A DNA stretch of 40,183 nucleotides from Alphaproteobacteria bacterium (GCA_016124255.1 WGOB01000080.1:1-40183), one strand, 5' to 3'. Shown: positions 7,612 through 17,222, counted from the first letter of the stretch. Notes: generated by a model from the sequence alone, not told the origin. Program-made: numbers and translations.

Positions 7612-7620
<9 letters not shown>
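6691..7620 (+). CDS. Methyltransferase-like protein (class I fold), GTG start
   Basis: The 309-residue protein has an Ala/Pro-rich variable region at about 30-60. A Rossmann-type methyltransferase core follows: IEVMGAGLAAPLLNLA (strand 1 and SAM loop), IVAHEWREETLAPLRAALSEAG (acidic end of strand 2), DALVSFDEFTYAAN (motif IV position), ALKPGAPALIEAY and a late DLFAEAGLTVESAEDV. The glycine loop is degenerate for motif I, so activity is not certain. A GTG at 6691 follows GGGATGGATC. The end overlaps the convergent ABC ATPase gene by nine bases. The substrate is unknown. Confidence 0.7.
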
Positions 7621-8618
<998 letters not shown>

Positions 8619-8622
<4 letters not shown>

Positions 8623-10244
8623 CTGGCGGCGCCGGCGGCGCGGTCGAGACGGCGCGTGAGCATGACGATCGGCACGAGGCCGACGAGCGTGAGCAGGAGC
8701 GCAGGCGCGGCGGCCTCGACCATGCGTTCGTCGGCCGCGTAGGTGTGGGCGCGCACGGCGAGGGTGTCGAACGAGAGCGGGCGAAGAAGCAGCGTCGCGG
8801 GCAGCTCCTTCAGGATCTCGACGAAGACGATGATGGCGGCGGCCACAAAGCTCGGGCCCGCGAGCGGCAGATCGATGCGCCAGAGCCGGCGCGCAGCGCT
8901 TGCGCCCAGCGTGCGCGCGGCGCCCGCGATGCCCGGGGTGACGCGCGCCATGCCGGCTTCGATCGGCTGGGCGCCGGGGGCGGTGAAGCGCGCGGCGTAG
9001 GCCCAGACGAGGAGGAGGAGCGCCGCCGGCGCGGCGAGCCCGCCGACCCAACCGAGGCTGCGCGCCAGTCCGTACACGGAGAGTGCGCCCAGCGCGATGA
9101 CGACGCCGGGGGCGGCGTAGCCGGAGGCGGCGAACAGCGCCGCGAAGCGTCCGACTGCGCCTGCGCGGGCGGCGCGGGCGATCAGGATGGCGAGCGCGAG
9201 CGTGGCGGCGGCGCCGATCGCCGCCAGCGCCACGGAATTCGTCAAGGGGCGCAGGAGCGACGCGAGATCAGCGTTGGAGTTGAGCATCGCCAGCCGCGCC
9301 AGCCACGACATCGGCAGGAGCGCGCCGAACAGAACAAGCGCCGCGCAGAAGAGCGTCGCGAGGCCTGCCGCGTACCACGGCGCGCGGAACGGCTCGGCGG
9401 GGCGAGCATGGGCGTCGCGCGCCACGAATTTGCGCCGGCCGCGCGCGGCGCGCTCAAGCCACAGGAAAACGAGCGCCGCTATCAGAAGCACCGCCGCCAT
9501 CTGATTGCCGAGGAGCGCGTCCTGAAACGGGCCGCGGGCGCGGAAGATGCCGGTGGCGATGGTCGGCACGCCGAAATGCACCGCCGCGCCATAATCGGCG
9601 GCGACTTCCATCGCAACGAGGGCTGCGCCCGCGGCGACGCCCGGGCGTGCAAGCGGCAGCGCAATTCTGAGCGTAGCGCGCAGCGGGGCCGCGCCCAGCG
9701 TGCGCGCCGCGCCCAGCGCGCTCGGCGATTGCGCGACGAGCGCGGCGCGGGTCGCGAGATAGACGTAAGGAAAGAAGCCGACGGCGTAGACGAACGCCGC
9801 GCCGACAAACCCCGTCAGCGGCGCGGGCACGGGGCCGCCGGCCCATGTCAGCGAGGAGTAGGAATAGGCGAGCGCGTAGGCTGGCGCGGCAAGCGGCGCC
9901 ACGAGCAGCCATTCGAACACGGAGCGTCCGGGAAACCGCATCAGGGTGACGAGAAGCGCGGCGGTCGCGCCGAGCAGGGTGGCTGCGCCTGCGCCGAGCG
10001 TGACCAGCACGATCGTGCCGGCCGCGGAATCGAGAAAGAGGCCCTGCTGGAACGCCTCGAATGCGGGGCGTGCGCCGGTGACCGCGCTGATCAGCACGGC
10101 CAAGGCCGGTCCAACGCAAATCGCCGCCGCGACGAGCGCGGCGGCAATGGAAAGGAACGCAATTGCGGACGACGGCGCGCGTCGCCGGCGGACGCGGGCT
10201 ACGGGCGGGGACGCATTCGCAACACCTGCATCGCCTACCGCCAC
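8619..10244 (-). CDS. fbpB: Ferric iron ABC transporter permease (fused two-domain)
   Basis: The 541-residue membrane protein has about twelve hydrophobic segments in two homologous halves, typical of FbpB/SfuB-type permeases in which one polypeptide supplies both channel halves. EAA-like loops are visible as LGAARTLGAAPLRATLRIALPLARPG and GIAGAARTLGASAARRLWRIDLPLAGPS. The GTG start at 10244 has AGGAGG five bases upstream and overlaps the binding-protein gene by ten bases, so the three genes are translationally coupled in the order binding protein, permease, ATPase. Expected function: passage of Fe(III) from the periplasm across the inner membrane. Confidence 0.9.
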
Positions 10245-11302
10245 CCGACCTCCTCATATATGCGCGCGGCTTCCGCCTGGCGCCGGCCAAGCGCTTCAAA
10301 CGGGATCTGCTCCTCGTGGAAGCGCCCGAGCGCGGCCAGGCCCGGCGTCAGCTCAACATCGGGGCGCACAGGAAACTCATTGGTCAAGTTGGCGAACAGG
10401 CTTTGGCTCTCAGGCGACAGCAAGAACTCAAGGAGGCGTGTCGCCTGCGCCACGCGTGGAGAATAAGCCGAGACGCCGGCGCCGGAAATATTCACATGCG
10501 CGCCGGCCCCGTCTTGATCGGGAATGAACACGCCGACTTTTGACGCGACTTCACGGTCTGCGGGATCATCAGAGTTCTGCAATCGCAGCAGATAATAATG
10601 ATTGGAAATCGCGACCTGGCATTGGCCGGCGGCGACGGCGCGGATTTGCTCGGTGTCGGCGCCCTGGGGCTGGCGGGCGAAATTCTCCACAACGCCGCGC
10701 GCCCAATCGCGCGCGTTGTCGGCGCCGGCGCGTTCAATCCGCGCGGCGAGCATGGAGAGATTGTAAGTGTTGGCTGAGGACCGCGCGCACACCTGTCCTC
10801 TAAAGCGCGCCTGAGCCAGATCGTCCATCGAGCGCAAGATGACAGGATCGACAGATTCCTTGTTGTACACGATCACGCGCGCGCGCTTGGCGAACGCCCA
10901 CCAGCGATTGTCGGGGTCGCGAAAGCGGGCGGGGGCTGCGGCCTGGAGCGCCGGCGTGGAGAGGGGCTGCAGCATGCCGGCCTCCGCCAAGCGCCAGAGC
11001 GCCCCGCCGTCAACGGTGACGATGAGGTCGGCGGCGGTCTGATCGCCCTCGGTCTGAAGGCGGTCGAACAATTCGGCGCCGCCGATTTCGAGCACGCGCA
11101 CCTCGATGCCGGTCTCCTCGGTGAAGCGGCGATAGACGGCCTGGTCCGACCCGTAGTGACGGGTGGTGTAAACGTTGACGTGACGGGCGTCGGCGTCCTG
11201 GGCGACGCCGGCGGCGTCGCTGGGGGCGCGTTGGGTGCACGCGGCAAGCGCGCCGAACGCGGCGGCGGCGAGAACGAGGCGGCGGCTGGGGCGGAGAGGC
11301 AT
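10235..11302 (-). CDS. fbpA: Ferric iron-binding periplasmic lipoprotein
   Basis: The 355-residue solute-binding protein has SRRLVLAAAAFGALAAC at 6-22, a signal peptide with lipobox LAAC and Cys22 as the lipid anchor (a Tat-like RR is present). The mature part begins VNVYTTRHYGSDQAVYRRFTEETG, classical for FbpA/FutA iron-binding proteins. The tandem Tyr236-Tyr237 in ISNHYYLLRL are the expected Fe(III) ligands. The ATG at 11302 is preferred to an upstream ATG at 11329, which overlaps the Fur-like box and would put nine extra residues before the signal. It is the first gene of the iron importer operon. Confidence 0.91.
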   Translation of the reverse strand: MPLRPSRRLVLAAAAFGALAACTQRAPSDAAGVAQDADARHVNVYTTRHYGSDQAVYRRFTEETGIEVRVLEIGGAELFDRLQTEGDQTAADLIVTVDGGALWRLAEAGMLQPLSTPALQAAAPARFRDPDNRWWAFAKRARVIVYNKESVDPVILRSMDDLAQARFRGQVCARSSANTYNLSMLAARIERAGADNARDWARGVVENFARQPQGADTEQIRAVAAGQCQVAISNHYYLLRLQNSDDPADREVASKVGVFIPDQDGAGAHVNISGAGVSAYSPRVAQATRLLEFLLSPESQSLFANLTNEFPVRPDVELTPGLAALGRFHEEQIPFEALGRRQAEAARIYEEVGWR

Positions 11303-11313
11303 CGGCGTCTTTC

Positions 11314-11328
11314 TGCGAATAATTCTCA
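11314..11328 (-). promoter_or_regulatory. Fur-box-like 7-1-7 repeat
   Basis: TGAGAAT-T-ATTCGCA on the minus strand is a 7-1-7 inverted repeat with one mismatch between arms. It has the same layout as the general Fur-box core TGATAAT-N-ATTATCA. It ends 12 bases before the binding-protein start, so a bound repressor would block transcription or early elongation. The ferric-transport genes behind it fit iron-dependent repression. Confidence 0.6.
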
Positions 11329-11435
11329 AGAGCTATCCTTGCGACGCCGGCCGGCCCCGTCAAGCGAGGGCCCCCGCGGACGTGTGCGCCGCCTTGACGC
11401 GGGCGGCGGCAGGGATCAAAGACACGCCTCCCCGC

Positions 11436-11454
11436 GCGGGGCGAAGCGCCCCGC
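11436..11454. other. GC hairpin in the region before tRNA-Val
   Basis: Perfect 8-base stem GCGGGGCG/CGCCCCGC with a 3-base loop and no T-run. It lies in the gene-free 200 bases between the iron operon and the tRNA; I see nothing else there. Confidence 0.3.
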
Positions 11455-11508
11455 CTGGACCTGATGATCGTTTGCGCCGGGTTTCTCGATCGGCGGCCGC
11501 GATTGGAC

Positions 11509-11583
11509 GGGCGCGTAGCTCAGCGGGAGAGCACCTCGTTCACACCGAGGGGGTCACAGGTTCAATCCCTGTCGCGCCCACCA
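11509..11583 (+). tRNA. tRNA-Val (anticodon CAC)
   Basis: All arms pair in full. The acceptor stem is GGGCGCG with CGCGCCC (11509-11515/11573-11579). The D arm is GCTC/GAGC. The anticodon stem is CCTCG/CGAGG around loop TTCACAC, with anticodon CAC at 11541-11543. The T arm is ACAGG/CCTGT with loop TTCAATC. Discriminator A is at 11580 and an encoded CCA at 11581-11583. CAC reads the valine codon GUG. No integrase or duplicated tRNA end was seen nearby. Confidence 0.97.
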
Positions 11584-11789
11584 TCCTTCGATGCTGTGCA
11601 GCTTCGGCTGGGCAAGCCGGGATCGCCATCTCTCGGCGAAAGCTGTCGCGCGCGCCGGCCGTGTCGCGCGATCGCCGCGAGATCTTGTTGGCATTGTCAC
11701 GGATCTGCGATCCCGCCGTAGCAATCAAGCATGCAAGTGCCGCCCGAAACCGGCGCAGGGGACGCGCGTCCGGCGATTGGAGGGGCAGC

Positions 11790-14312
11790 ATGAAGATGTC
11801 ACGTCGTGTCGCGCAGGCGGCGCTCACCGTTTTCGGCGGCGCGTTCGTTGTGTCCGCCGGACAAGCGTTCGCTCAGGAAACGACGAATGAAGAGATCGTC
11901 GTCATCGGCTATCGCGCCCAAAACGCGCAAGCCATCGAGGCCAAGCGCGAGAACGACACGATCGCGGATTATCTCTCGGCCGACGATATCGGCAGCCAGC
12001 CGGATTACAACATCTCCGACGCAATCCGCCGCGTCCCCGGCGTGCAGACCGTATTCGATGAGGACGAAGGCAAGTTCGTCTCCATCCGCGGCCTCAATCC
12101 GAGCTACACGCTGGGCGCGCTCGACGGCGCCACGCTCGCAACGTCGGAGCGGCAGAACCGGCAGGTCAATTTCGAAGCGATCCCGTCCGGCGCCATCCGC
12201 CAAGTGGTGGTGACCAAGGCGCGCACGCCCGATGTCGACGGAAACGCCATCGGCGGCACGCTCAATCTCGTCACCCGCTCGCCGTTCGACGCGGGCGGGT
12301 TCTATCTGGCGGGCGCCGCGGAAGTCGGCGTCTCCACCGACACCGACGTGCCGGGCGAGGGCTTCGGGCGCGACTACGACGACGCGCCGAACTGGCGCCT
12401 CGACGCCACGATGTCCAACCGGTTCGGCGACCGCGGGCAGTTCGGCGTGCTCGTCGGCGTCAATTATCTGCAGCGCAACCGCGATCAGCAACGGCTCTTG
12501 CCGCAAATTGTGCCTGCGGGCATCAGCGCGACGCCGACGCCGGCGTCCAGCCTCGGCCCCACCGATCTGCTCTGGTCGAACTATCCCAACACAATCGAAC
12601 GCTATGGCGGGATGGTGAAGCTCGAATGGGAGCCGATTCCGGCGCTGCGCACGGGCGTGTCGTTCATCCATTATCGTCAGGACGACAATGAATTGCGGCA
12701 GTCTCAGCGCTTGCGCAACCAGACGGGAAACAATGCGAGCTTCGTGCGGTTCAACGATTTTCCGCTGGAGAAACCGACCACGGCAGCGCAGGCGTTCGTC
12801 ACCTGGGAGATCGACAGCGACCAGATGCTCCGCGCCCGCGCCTCCTATTCGGAAGCGCAGTTCCTGGAGCCGTCGAACCAGGTTCAGTTCAACCTGGAGA
12901 ACCCCGCGGCGACGTTCGATCTGGCGCTCGAGGGCGAAGTTCCGGTGGCGACGACTCTCGATCCGCGCCTGCTCGATCCCGCCAATTACGTGCTCGCGAA
13001 CAACACGTTCACGCCCTACGAGGACGACAGCGACGAATATGTCGAGCAGCTGGCGTTCGACTATGGCTTCAACACCGAGAGCGGCGATCAGGGTTGGGGC
13101 CTCGGCTTTGGCGTCAGCGTGCGCGAGATCGTGCGCGACAATGATCGCACGGACTGGACCTGGACGTTCTCCGGCGCGCCGCTGCGGTTGAGCCAGTTCG
13201 TGACGCAGACGAGCTACACGCCGATCTACGCCGACTTCCAACAAATGTTCGTCGATTACGAAGCGTTCGATGCGTTCTTCAATCAGAACGCTGCGCAGTT
13301 CACCGGGGGGCGCAGCGAAAGCCCGCAATCGGACTGGACGTTCGACGAGGATGTCGTGGCCTTCTACGGCCTCGCGCGCCATGCAGGGCCGCGCCATCGC
13401 CTGATCATCGGGGGACGCTTCGAAGACACGAAGACGAGCGTGGAGCGCAACCGCACCGCCGGGGCGGTGCAGACGCGCGTGACCCGCGAGGGGCAGTACG
13501 ACAATTTCCTGCCGTCGGCGACGTTGTCCTACGACATCAGCGAAAGCTTGCGCCTGCGCGCGGCGGCGTTCCGCGCGATCGGGCGGCCGAACCCAAGCCA
13601 GCTGGCGTCGGGTGAGACGGTCAACCAGACGACGGGCGCGATCAATCGCGGCAACCCGGACCTCCAGGCGCGCGAGGGAGACAGCTACGAGGCCGCAATC
13701 GAATACTACATGCCGGGCGATTCCGGGGTGTTGTCGGTCGGCGTCTTCCGCAAGGAGATCGAGAACGAGATCGTGACGCGGCTGACGCCTGCGGCGGGGC
13801 CAAACGGCGAAGACATCACGCAGCCGGTGAACGTGACCAGCGCGGACGTGTCGGGGGTCGAGCTGAACGTCATCATCAACGAATTGCCGCTGCCGGGTTT
13901 CCTGTCGAATTTCGGCATCTCGGCCAACGCGACGTTCATCGACGGGGAGTCCGACACCGGCGGCGCGCGCGGCGTCGTCGACTTCCTGCAAGGGCAGAGC
14001 GACACGCTGTTCAATTTCGCCCTCTTCTACGAGGACGGGCCGTTCCGCGCGCGCGTCGCCTACGCCTATATCGGCGAGGCGATTACGTCGGCGAGTTCGA
14101 CGGATGCAACCGGACTGTCCGATCGCTACGACCGTGAGACCAACACCGTCGACCTGCAGGCGCGCTACACGATCAGCGACAATTTCGAGCTGATCGGCGA
14201 AGTGCGCAATGCGACCAACGAGGACAAGGTCAATCTGACCGGCGCAGACATCTACCGCGACGTCTCCGAGTACGGCCGGCAGATCTGGTTCGGCACGACG
14301 TTCCGGTATTAG
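11790..14312 (+). CDS. TonB-dependent receptor (Caulobacter/Xanthomonas type)
   Basis: The 840-residue outer-membrane receptor has a signal peptide (1-29, ending AFAQ), a TonB box-like EEIVVIG (34-40), and a plug domain at about 50-175 with SDAIRRVPGVQTVFDEDEG, SIRGLNPSYTLGALDG and DGNAIGGTLNLVTRSPFD. A long beta-barrel follows, ending in WFGTTFRY with a terminal aromatic residue. It should import a siderophore, glycan or other large substrate using TonB energy. The start at 11790 has GGAGGGG upstream; open frame extending back through the tRNA gene is not coding. No Fur-like box was seen in its 206-base leader. The next gene, a secreted protein, may be co-transcribed. Confidence 0.93.
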   Translation: MKMSRRVAQAALTVFGGAFVVSAGQAFAQETTNEEIVVIGYRAQNAQAIEAKRENDTIADYLSADDIGSQPDYNISDAIRRVPGVQTVFDEDEGKFVSIRGLNPSYTLGALDGATLATSERQNRQVNFEAIPSGAIRQVVVTKARTPDVDGNAIGGTLNLVTRSPFDAGGFYLAGAAEVGVSTDTDVPGEGFGRDYDDAPNWRLDATMSNRFGDRGQFGVLVGVNYLQRNRDQQRLLPQIVPAGISATPTPASSLGPTDLLWSNYPNTIERYGGMVKLEWEPIPALRTGVSFIHYRQDDNELRQSQRLRNQTGNNASFVRFNDFPLEKPTTAAQAFVTWEIDSDQMLRARASYSEAQFLEPSNQVQFNLENPAATFDLALEGEVPVATTLDPRLLDPANYVLANNTFTPYEDDSDEYVEQLAFDYGFNTESGDQGWGLGFGVSVREIVRDNDRTDWTWTFSGAPLRLSQFVTQTSYTPIYADFQQMFVDYEAFDAFFNQNAAQFTGGRSESPQSDWTFDEDVVAFYGLARHAGPRHRLIIGGRFEDTKTSVERNRTAGAVQTRVTREGQYDNFLPSATLSYDISESLRLRAAAFRAIGRPNPSQLASGETVNQTTGAINRGNPDLQAREGDSYEAAIEYYMPGDSGVLSVGVFRKEIENEIVTRLTPAAGPNGEDITQPVNVTSADVSGVELNVIINELPLPGFLSNFGISANATFIDGESDTGGARGVVDFLQGQSDTLFNFALFYEDGPFRARVAYAYIGEAITSASSTDATGLSDRYDRETNTVDLQARYTISDNFELIGEVRNATNEDKVNLTGADIYRDVSEYGRQIWFGTTFRY

Positions 14313-14365
14313 ACGTCCGCCGCGGGCGAATGGGTCCTCCACCGTTACTCACGAAAGGCGAAGCC

Positions 14366-15274
14366 ATGCACTCGATCACACGGCTGGCGGCCGCCGCATT
14401 CCTCGTCGCCATCGCGCCAAGCGCGGCGGCGCAGTCCGGCCTCACCCGCCCGCCGGACTATGAAGCGCCGCCCGTCGTCACGCTCCAAGCGGCGCTCGTG
14501 CGGGAGTTCGACGCGCCGGAAGCGCGCCAGGGCGTGGCGGTCGACGACCGGCACTTCTACGCGATCGTCAACACGATGATCGGCAAGTACGACAAGGAGA
14601 CGGGCGCGCGCATCGCCGGCTGGTCGGGTCCGCGCGGCGGGCTCGTGCGCCACATCAATTCATGCTTCGCCGAACCTGGCCGACTCTATTGCGCGAACTC
14701 CAATTTCCCGCGTACGCCGATGGCGAGTTCGGTGGAGATTTTCGACACCGCCACGATGACCCACATCGAAAGCCACAGCCTTGGACTCCAGGACGAAGGC
14801 TCGCTGACGTTCTTCGGCCGTTTCGGCGACGGCTGGTTCGCCGGGTTTGCGCAGTATGACGGCGAAGGCGGGCTGGAGTACAAAGACTCCCGCTTCGCGG
14901 GGATCGTGCTTTACGACGCGCAATGGCGGCGCACCGGCGGCTATGCGCTCCCGGATATGGTTCTCGCGCGGATGGCGCCGCATGCGGCTTCTGGGGGCGC
15001 GATCGGGCCGGACGGCCTGCTCTACCTCTTCGGACACGATCGGCCCGAACTCTATGTGCTCGCGCGACCCACGATGGGGCCGACGCTCGTTCATGTCGCC
15101 ACGATCGCGGTCGACGCGGCGGGACAAGCGTTCGCCTGGGACCGCGCGGCGATGCGCACGCTCTATGCGATCAACCGGCCGACAGGGGCGGTCCGCGTGT
15201 TCGAGATTCCTGAAGTCTCGCTCGATCACAGCCCCGATGCGCGGCGCTTCGAGACAACACCTCGTGACGATTGA
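14366..15274 (+). CDS. Secreted beta-propeller-like protein next to TonB receptor
   Basis: I cannot name a family. The 302-residue product has a Sec signal peptide (residues 1-23, ending SAAAQ). Repeated short strands follow, with patterns such as VAVDDRHFYAIVNTMIGKYDKETG, SSVEIFDTATMTHIESHSLG, GAIGPDGLLYLFGHDRPELYVL and FAWDRAAMRTLYAINRPTGAVRVFEI, which look like blades of a small beta-propeller. Two cysteines in NSCFAEPGRLYCANSN could form a disulfide. The start at 14366 follows GAAAGG. It lies 53 bases after the TonB receptor stop with no terminator between, so a joint role in recognising or processing the receptor's substrate is plausible but unproven. Confidence 0.68.
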   Translation: MHSITRLAAAAFLVAIAPSAAAQSGLTRPPDYEAPPVVTLQAALVREFDAPEARQGVAVDDRHFYAIVNTMIGKYDKETGARIAGWSGPRGGLVRHINSCFAEPGRLYCANSNFPRTPMASSVEIFDTATMTHIESHSLGLQDEGSLTFFGRFGDGWFAGFAQYDGEGGLEYKDSRFAGIVLYDAQWRRTGGYALPDMVLARMAPHAASGGAIGPDGLLYLFGHDRPELYVLARPTMGPTLVHVATIAVDAAGQAFAWDRAAMRTLYAINRPTGAVRVFEIPEVSLDHSPDARRFETTPRDD

Positions 15275-15396
15275 CGGCGCGCTCTACTCGGCGGCGGCTT
15301 TCACGGCCCGCGTGCGCTGAAAGACGATCGGCGTCAGCCGGTCCCCCCCACAGCACGAGCGAGCGCCGAGATGCCGCGGCGGGACCTGGCGCGCTC

Positions 15397-15431
15397 AAAA
15401 GATATATCTTTTAGAAGAGTATATCATCTTG
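15397..15431. promoter_or_regulatory. Tandem AT-rich operator-like palindromes (shared motif, locus 1)
   Basis: AAAAGATATATCTTTT (15397-15412) is a perfect 16-base palindrome. A second, imperfect copy with the TGATATAC core on the minus strand lies at 15415-15431, centred 18 bases away. They stand about 55-85 bases before the DUF1838 gene. The core is shared with sites near 17.25, 20.73 and 23.59 kb. The remaining 200-base gap (15275-15483) shows no gene. Confidence 0.6.
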
Positions 15432-15483
15432 ACGGGGCGGCGCGCGCAGGCGAAATCGTCGGCGGCGGATCAGGGAGGATGTC

Positions 15484-16377
15484 ATGCGGTCATGGGTTCC
15501 AGCGCTCGCGGCGAGCCTCTCGGCTTTGGCCGCAACCGCGCCGGCGGAGGCGCAGCGGATCGACCTCGCCACGCCGGAGGGCGTGATCGAGGCGCAGCGG
15601 CGCATCTGGTGCACCGAGCGGGACAACGAGCCGGTCTATTGGAACTGGCGGGGGGACGTCTATTCGCGCCGCGACGGCGAGCGCGACCGGCTCTTGTTCA
15701 AGGTCGAGGGTCTCAATGTGCGCACCTGCGTGGCCGTCACTGATCCCGAGCGTGGGCAGGGGTTCCGGTCGGTCTCGCGCGAATTGCTGATCTATCTCGA
15801 TCCGGCGACGGGCGAGCCGCTGTCGCAATGGACCAATCCGTGGACGGACGAAACCGTGGACGTGCTGCACGTCGCCAACGACCCGGTGAACGGGGATTTC
15901 TATCCGCGCGGGCGCGACGGGACGCCGACGACGTGGCGGGGGCATAGCGTCGGCGCGAGTTGGTATCTGACGACCACCGTGCCGCTTTTCTATCCCAATC
16001 CGCTCGGCGGCGCGTATCAGCCTGAGGTCGGGGGGATCTACCACGCCACCGAGATGTTCAACTTCATGGGCGATATGGACAATCTCACGCGCCGCAACGG
16101 GCGCGGCGCGGAGGTCGATGTCGGCTGGGTGCGGATTTCCGATTGGCTGCCGTGGATGCGCATGAGCGGACGCGACGGCATGATCTACATGCACACGGCC
16201 GGGCGGAAGCTGATGCGCTGGGAAGATGTCTCCGAAGTGCTGCGCAACGAGGTGGCGACGCATTATCCCGCGTACCGCAATCCCCCGCCCGGCGACGACG
16301 CGCGGCCGAACGTGACGAGCTGGATGTATTATCGCGCCGTGCGCGAGGGAACAGAAACGCCGCCCGATCGCGACTAG
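15484..16377 (+). CDS. DUF1838 family secreted protein
   Basis: The 297-residue protein has a signal peptide (about 1-23, ending AEAQ) and the features I associate with DUF1838: WNWRGDVYSRRDGERDRLLFKVEGLNVR, a conserved ELLIYLDPATGEPLSQWTNPWTDETVDVLHVANDPVN block and late Trp/Tyr-rich segments such as WYLTTTVPLFYPNPLGG and WMRMSGRDGMIYMHTAGRK. The function of the family is not known to me. It often appears beside catabolic genes. AGGGAGGATG precedes the ATG at 15484. It lies behind the first copy of the shared operator motif and ends in a strong double hairpin, so it is probably a monocistronic member of the regulon. Confidence 0.78.
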   Translation: MRSWVPALAASLSALAATAPAEAQRIDLATPEGVIEAQRRIWCTERDNEPVYWNWRGDVYSRRDGERDRLLFKVEGLNVRTCVAVTDPERGQGFRSVSRELLIYLDPATGEPLSQWTNPWTDETVDVLHVANDPVNGDFYPRGRDGTPTTWRGHSVGASWYLTTTVPLFYPNPLGGAYQPEVGGIYHATEMFNFMGDMDNLTRRNGRGAEVDVGWVRISDWLPWMRMSGRDGMIYMHTAGRKLMRWEDVSEVLRNEVATHYPAYRNPPPGDDARPNVTSWMYYRAVREGTETPPDRD

Positions 16378-16435
16378 AGCAACATCCGACCTACTGGAAT
16401 CGCTTTGCGATTCCGAGGTCGGATAAAGTTGCTCT
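16376..16435. repeat. Long imperfect hairpin, first of a pair
   Basis: Nested inverted repeats: AGAGCAAC with GTTGCTCT, TCCGACCT with AGGTCGGA, and GGAATCGC with GCGATTCC around a TTT loop. The left arm begins within the TAG stop of the DUF1838 gene. It probably folds as one long stem in RNA. It resembles dispersed palindromic elements of alphaproteobacteria and may end transcription between convergent genes. Confidence 0.75.
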
Positions 16436-16449
16436 CTATTCAAATGTGT

Positions 16450-16510
16450 AGAGCATCTTAATCCGACCATTCGATCGCAGGGGCGATCGCGTATGGTCGG
16501 AAGATGCTCT
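16450..16510. repeat. Long imperfect hairpin, second of a pair
   Basis: AGAGCATCTT pairs with AAGATGCTCT, and TCCGACCAT with ATGGTCGGA, with a further GATCGC/GCGATC inner pairing. It shares AGAGCA and TCCGACC with the element at 16376-16435. It ends five bases before the stop of the convergent membrane-protein gene. Confidence 0.75.
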
Positions 16511-16514
16511 TGCC

Positions 16515-17222
16515 TCAGAACGGTTTCACTGCGCCGAAAAAGCCGGTGAGCGCGATGCCGACCCAATAGACGTACGCGACCGAACGGCCGAGGCCGATCG
16601 ATTGCTTCAGCCGCGCCTCCACTTCGGCGTTCGGACCGGCGGCGAGGACGGCGAACATCTTCTGCCATTCGTGCATCACGAGGCGCAGGATAACGCCGAT
16701 GCAGAGCATGAGGCCGAAGGTGAGAATCTTCGCCGAATACCATTTCTGGCCTTCGCCGGCGGCGAACGGCCCGTAGCCCATGAGCGATGAGATCGATACA
16801 AACAGAAGACTTGGTATGGCGATGTAGCGCGTCCAGTCTTCGATGGTGGAGAAGAGCGACCAGATCGGCTTGCCGCGGTTGAAATAGGCGGCCAGCGTGA
16901 CGGCGAGGACGGCGGCGTAGACGAGCCAGATCAGCCACAAGGCGCCGGCCCCGTCGCCTGCGCCGGCGTCGCCCCACATGCCCCACAGATACCCCATGTG
17001 GAGCCCGAGCGGCAGAAGCGCGATGATTCCCATGCGCGCGAGAATGTCGATGCGGTAGGCGGTCTGCATGTGGCGCTGGCGCTCTTCCAGCGACAGCGCG
17101 GGATTGATCACCTTGTAGGAGGTCTGGAACACGCCCCATTCTCCGCCGAGCCAATAGACCATGGCGATGATGTGCGCCCAACGCAGGATGTGCAGTTCGT
17201 TGGCGGCCCAGAACTCTGCCAA
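16515..17222 (-). CDS. Multi-pass inner membrane protein, unknown function (TTG start)
   Basis: The product of about 235 residues has around six hydrophobic helices. A first His-rich helix reads LHILRWAHIIAMVYWLGGEWGVF, followed by YRIDILARMGIIALLPLGLHMGYLW, an ALWLIWLVYAAVLAVTLAAYF segment, a helix with IPSLLFVSISSLMGYGPF, and a late YSAKILTFGLMLCIGVILRLVMHEW. The paired His in hydrophobic helices recall cytochrome b- or CopD-like proteins, but no defined family was recognised. TTG at 17222 has GGGAGG five bases upstream and is preferred to the TTG at 17249, which falls in the operator-like site. It is divergent from the MFS gene across the shared motif, so it is likely co-regulated. Confidence 0.7.
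   Translation of the reverse strand: MAEFWAANELHILRWAHIIAMVYWLGGEWGVFQTSYKVINPALSLEERQRHMQTAYRIDILARMGIIALLPLGLHMGYLWGMWGDAGAGDGAGALWLIWLVYAAVLAVTLAAYFNRGKPIWSLFSTIEDWTRYIAIPSLLFVSISSLMGYGPFAAGEGQKWYSAKILTFGLMLCIGVILRLVMHEWQKMFAVLAAGPNAEVEARLKQSIGLGRSVAYVYWVGIALTGFFGAVKPF

Noticed and set aside
9461-10244. Possible frameshift splitting the permease
   Set aside because: The minus frame from 10244 to 8619 is continuous and contains two complete permease halves; fragments in other frames are shadows.
8745-10466. 573-codon open frame antisense to the permease
   Set aside because: Glu/Arg/Gly-rich shadow of a membrane-protein gene with coupled neighbours.
11509-11583. tRNA-Val as an integration site for a genomic island
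   Set aside because: No integrase, direct repeat of the tRNA 3' end or compositional break was seen nearby.
11540-11827. 95-codon minus-strand frame overlapping the tRNA
   Set aside because: It reads through the tRNA gene and the start of the TonB receptor. Its end GATGIEPVTPSV is the common false frame that arises from tRNA sequence.
11799-14342. 847-codon open frame antisense to the TonB receptor
   Set aside because: Arg/Asp-rich composition with no fold or motif; it is the mirror of a clearly coding gene in GC-rich DNA.
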